DNA of 64,000 bases. It comes from CAZMGY01 sp964565945 [NCBI: uncultured bacterium]. GTDB taxonomy: Bacteria > GCA-001730085. Positions within the stretch are counted from its first letter, which is position 1, and each line of letters starts with the position of its first letter. The translations under genes were made by a program, and so were the position numbers. This document shows, piece by piece, positions 63,947 through 64,000 of this stretch. The notes beneath the pieces were generated by a model, which was given only the letters and a program-made list of their open reading frames with translations, did not search any database and was not told where the DNA came from. The stretch covers positions 1 through 64,000 of the forward strand of contig CAZMGY010000026.1 of the NCBI GenBank assembly GCA_964565945.1, read 5' to 3'.

Positions 63947-64000
63947 TACCAAAGGCAATTGATTGTTGGTGAAATCATAATGTTTAAGTGAAAAAATAGT

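Noticed and set aside
63781-63972. 63-codon frame at the right edge, + strand
   Set aside because: It reads through the G11 tract and the terminator hairpin and has low-complexity Lys/Gln composition.

Overview
The window is a dense, single-chromosome-like stretch from a Gram-negative bacterium with an outer membrane. That is shown by a TolC-type channel with an RND pump, a SurA-like chaperone, lipoproteins, an ADP-heptose (LPS inner core) gene set and SecDF. Nearly every gene lies on the + strand; the exceptions are a MscS-type channel and a broken secreted-protein gene at the right edge. No tRNA, rRNA, CRISPR array or intact insertion sequence was seen. Four large or unrelated secreted proteins have mature N-termini that begin with a near-identical L-A-P-x-S/T tag. 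From memory this style resembles the Omnitrophota (former OP3) lineage, but that placement is an inference, not something the sequence proves.

Layout: (1) 1-4.36 kb: two tandem paralogous secreted repeat proteins, the first cut by the window edge. (2) 4.7-11.1 kb: GTP-dependent PEP carboxykinase, a TolC-family channel and an RND pump without an adaptor protein. (3) 11.3-16.8 kb: a tightly overlapping run of a C4 zinc-ribbon coiled-coil protein, RNase HI, RsmE, a pseudopilin-like protein fused to an HExxH (zincin) domain, a lipoprotein, a SurA-like lipoprotein and a HAMP membrane protein; then a YbdG-type MscS channel on the minus strand. (4) 18.3-21.5 kb: ammonium uptake and assimilation (Amt, PII, glutamine synthetase), with a hairpin and a new promoter between PII and GS. 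(5) 21.8-26.7 kb: a Xer recombinase, then a 1281-residue secreted protein joining a NADAR (ADP-ribose/N-glycosidase) domain to a probable protein/lipid-kinase-like fold. (6) 26.8-30.2 kb: an operon of PPi-type phosphofructokinase, GmhA, an RfaE2 nucleotidyltransferase fused to a ThiD2-like domain, and a PfkB sugar kinase. (7) 30.4-40.5 kb: genome maintenance: SMC, a SNF2 helicase, two small proteins, and a UvrA lacking its insertion domain. (8) 40.5-42.9 kb: another secreted protein of unknown function. (9) 43-53.5 kb: glutamate synthase (GltB, GltD) and carbamoyl-phosphate synthase (CarA, CarB), which use the glutamine made by region 4. (10) 53.5-62.7 kb: a GldA/GldFG-like ABC system with a DUF4340 partner and a PP2C phosphatase, then SecD, SecF and RecJ. 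(11) 62.8-64 kb: a frameshifted secreted-protein gene on the minus strand, a G11 tract and a terminator for another leftward gene beyond the edge.

The most unusual material is: the secreted NADAR/kinase-like protein; the shared L-A-P-x-S mature N-terminus on four proteins; the pseudopilin-zincin fusion; the RfaE2-ThiD2 fusion; a UvrA without an insertion domain; a PII protein with His in place of the uridylylated Tyr51; and two long poly-G tracts next to secreted-protein genes.
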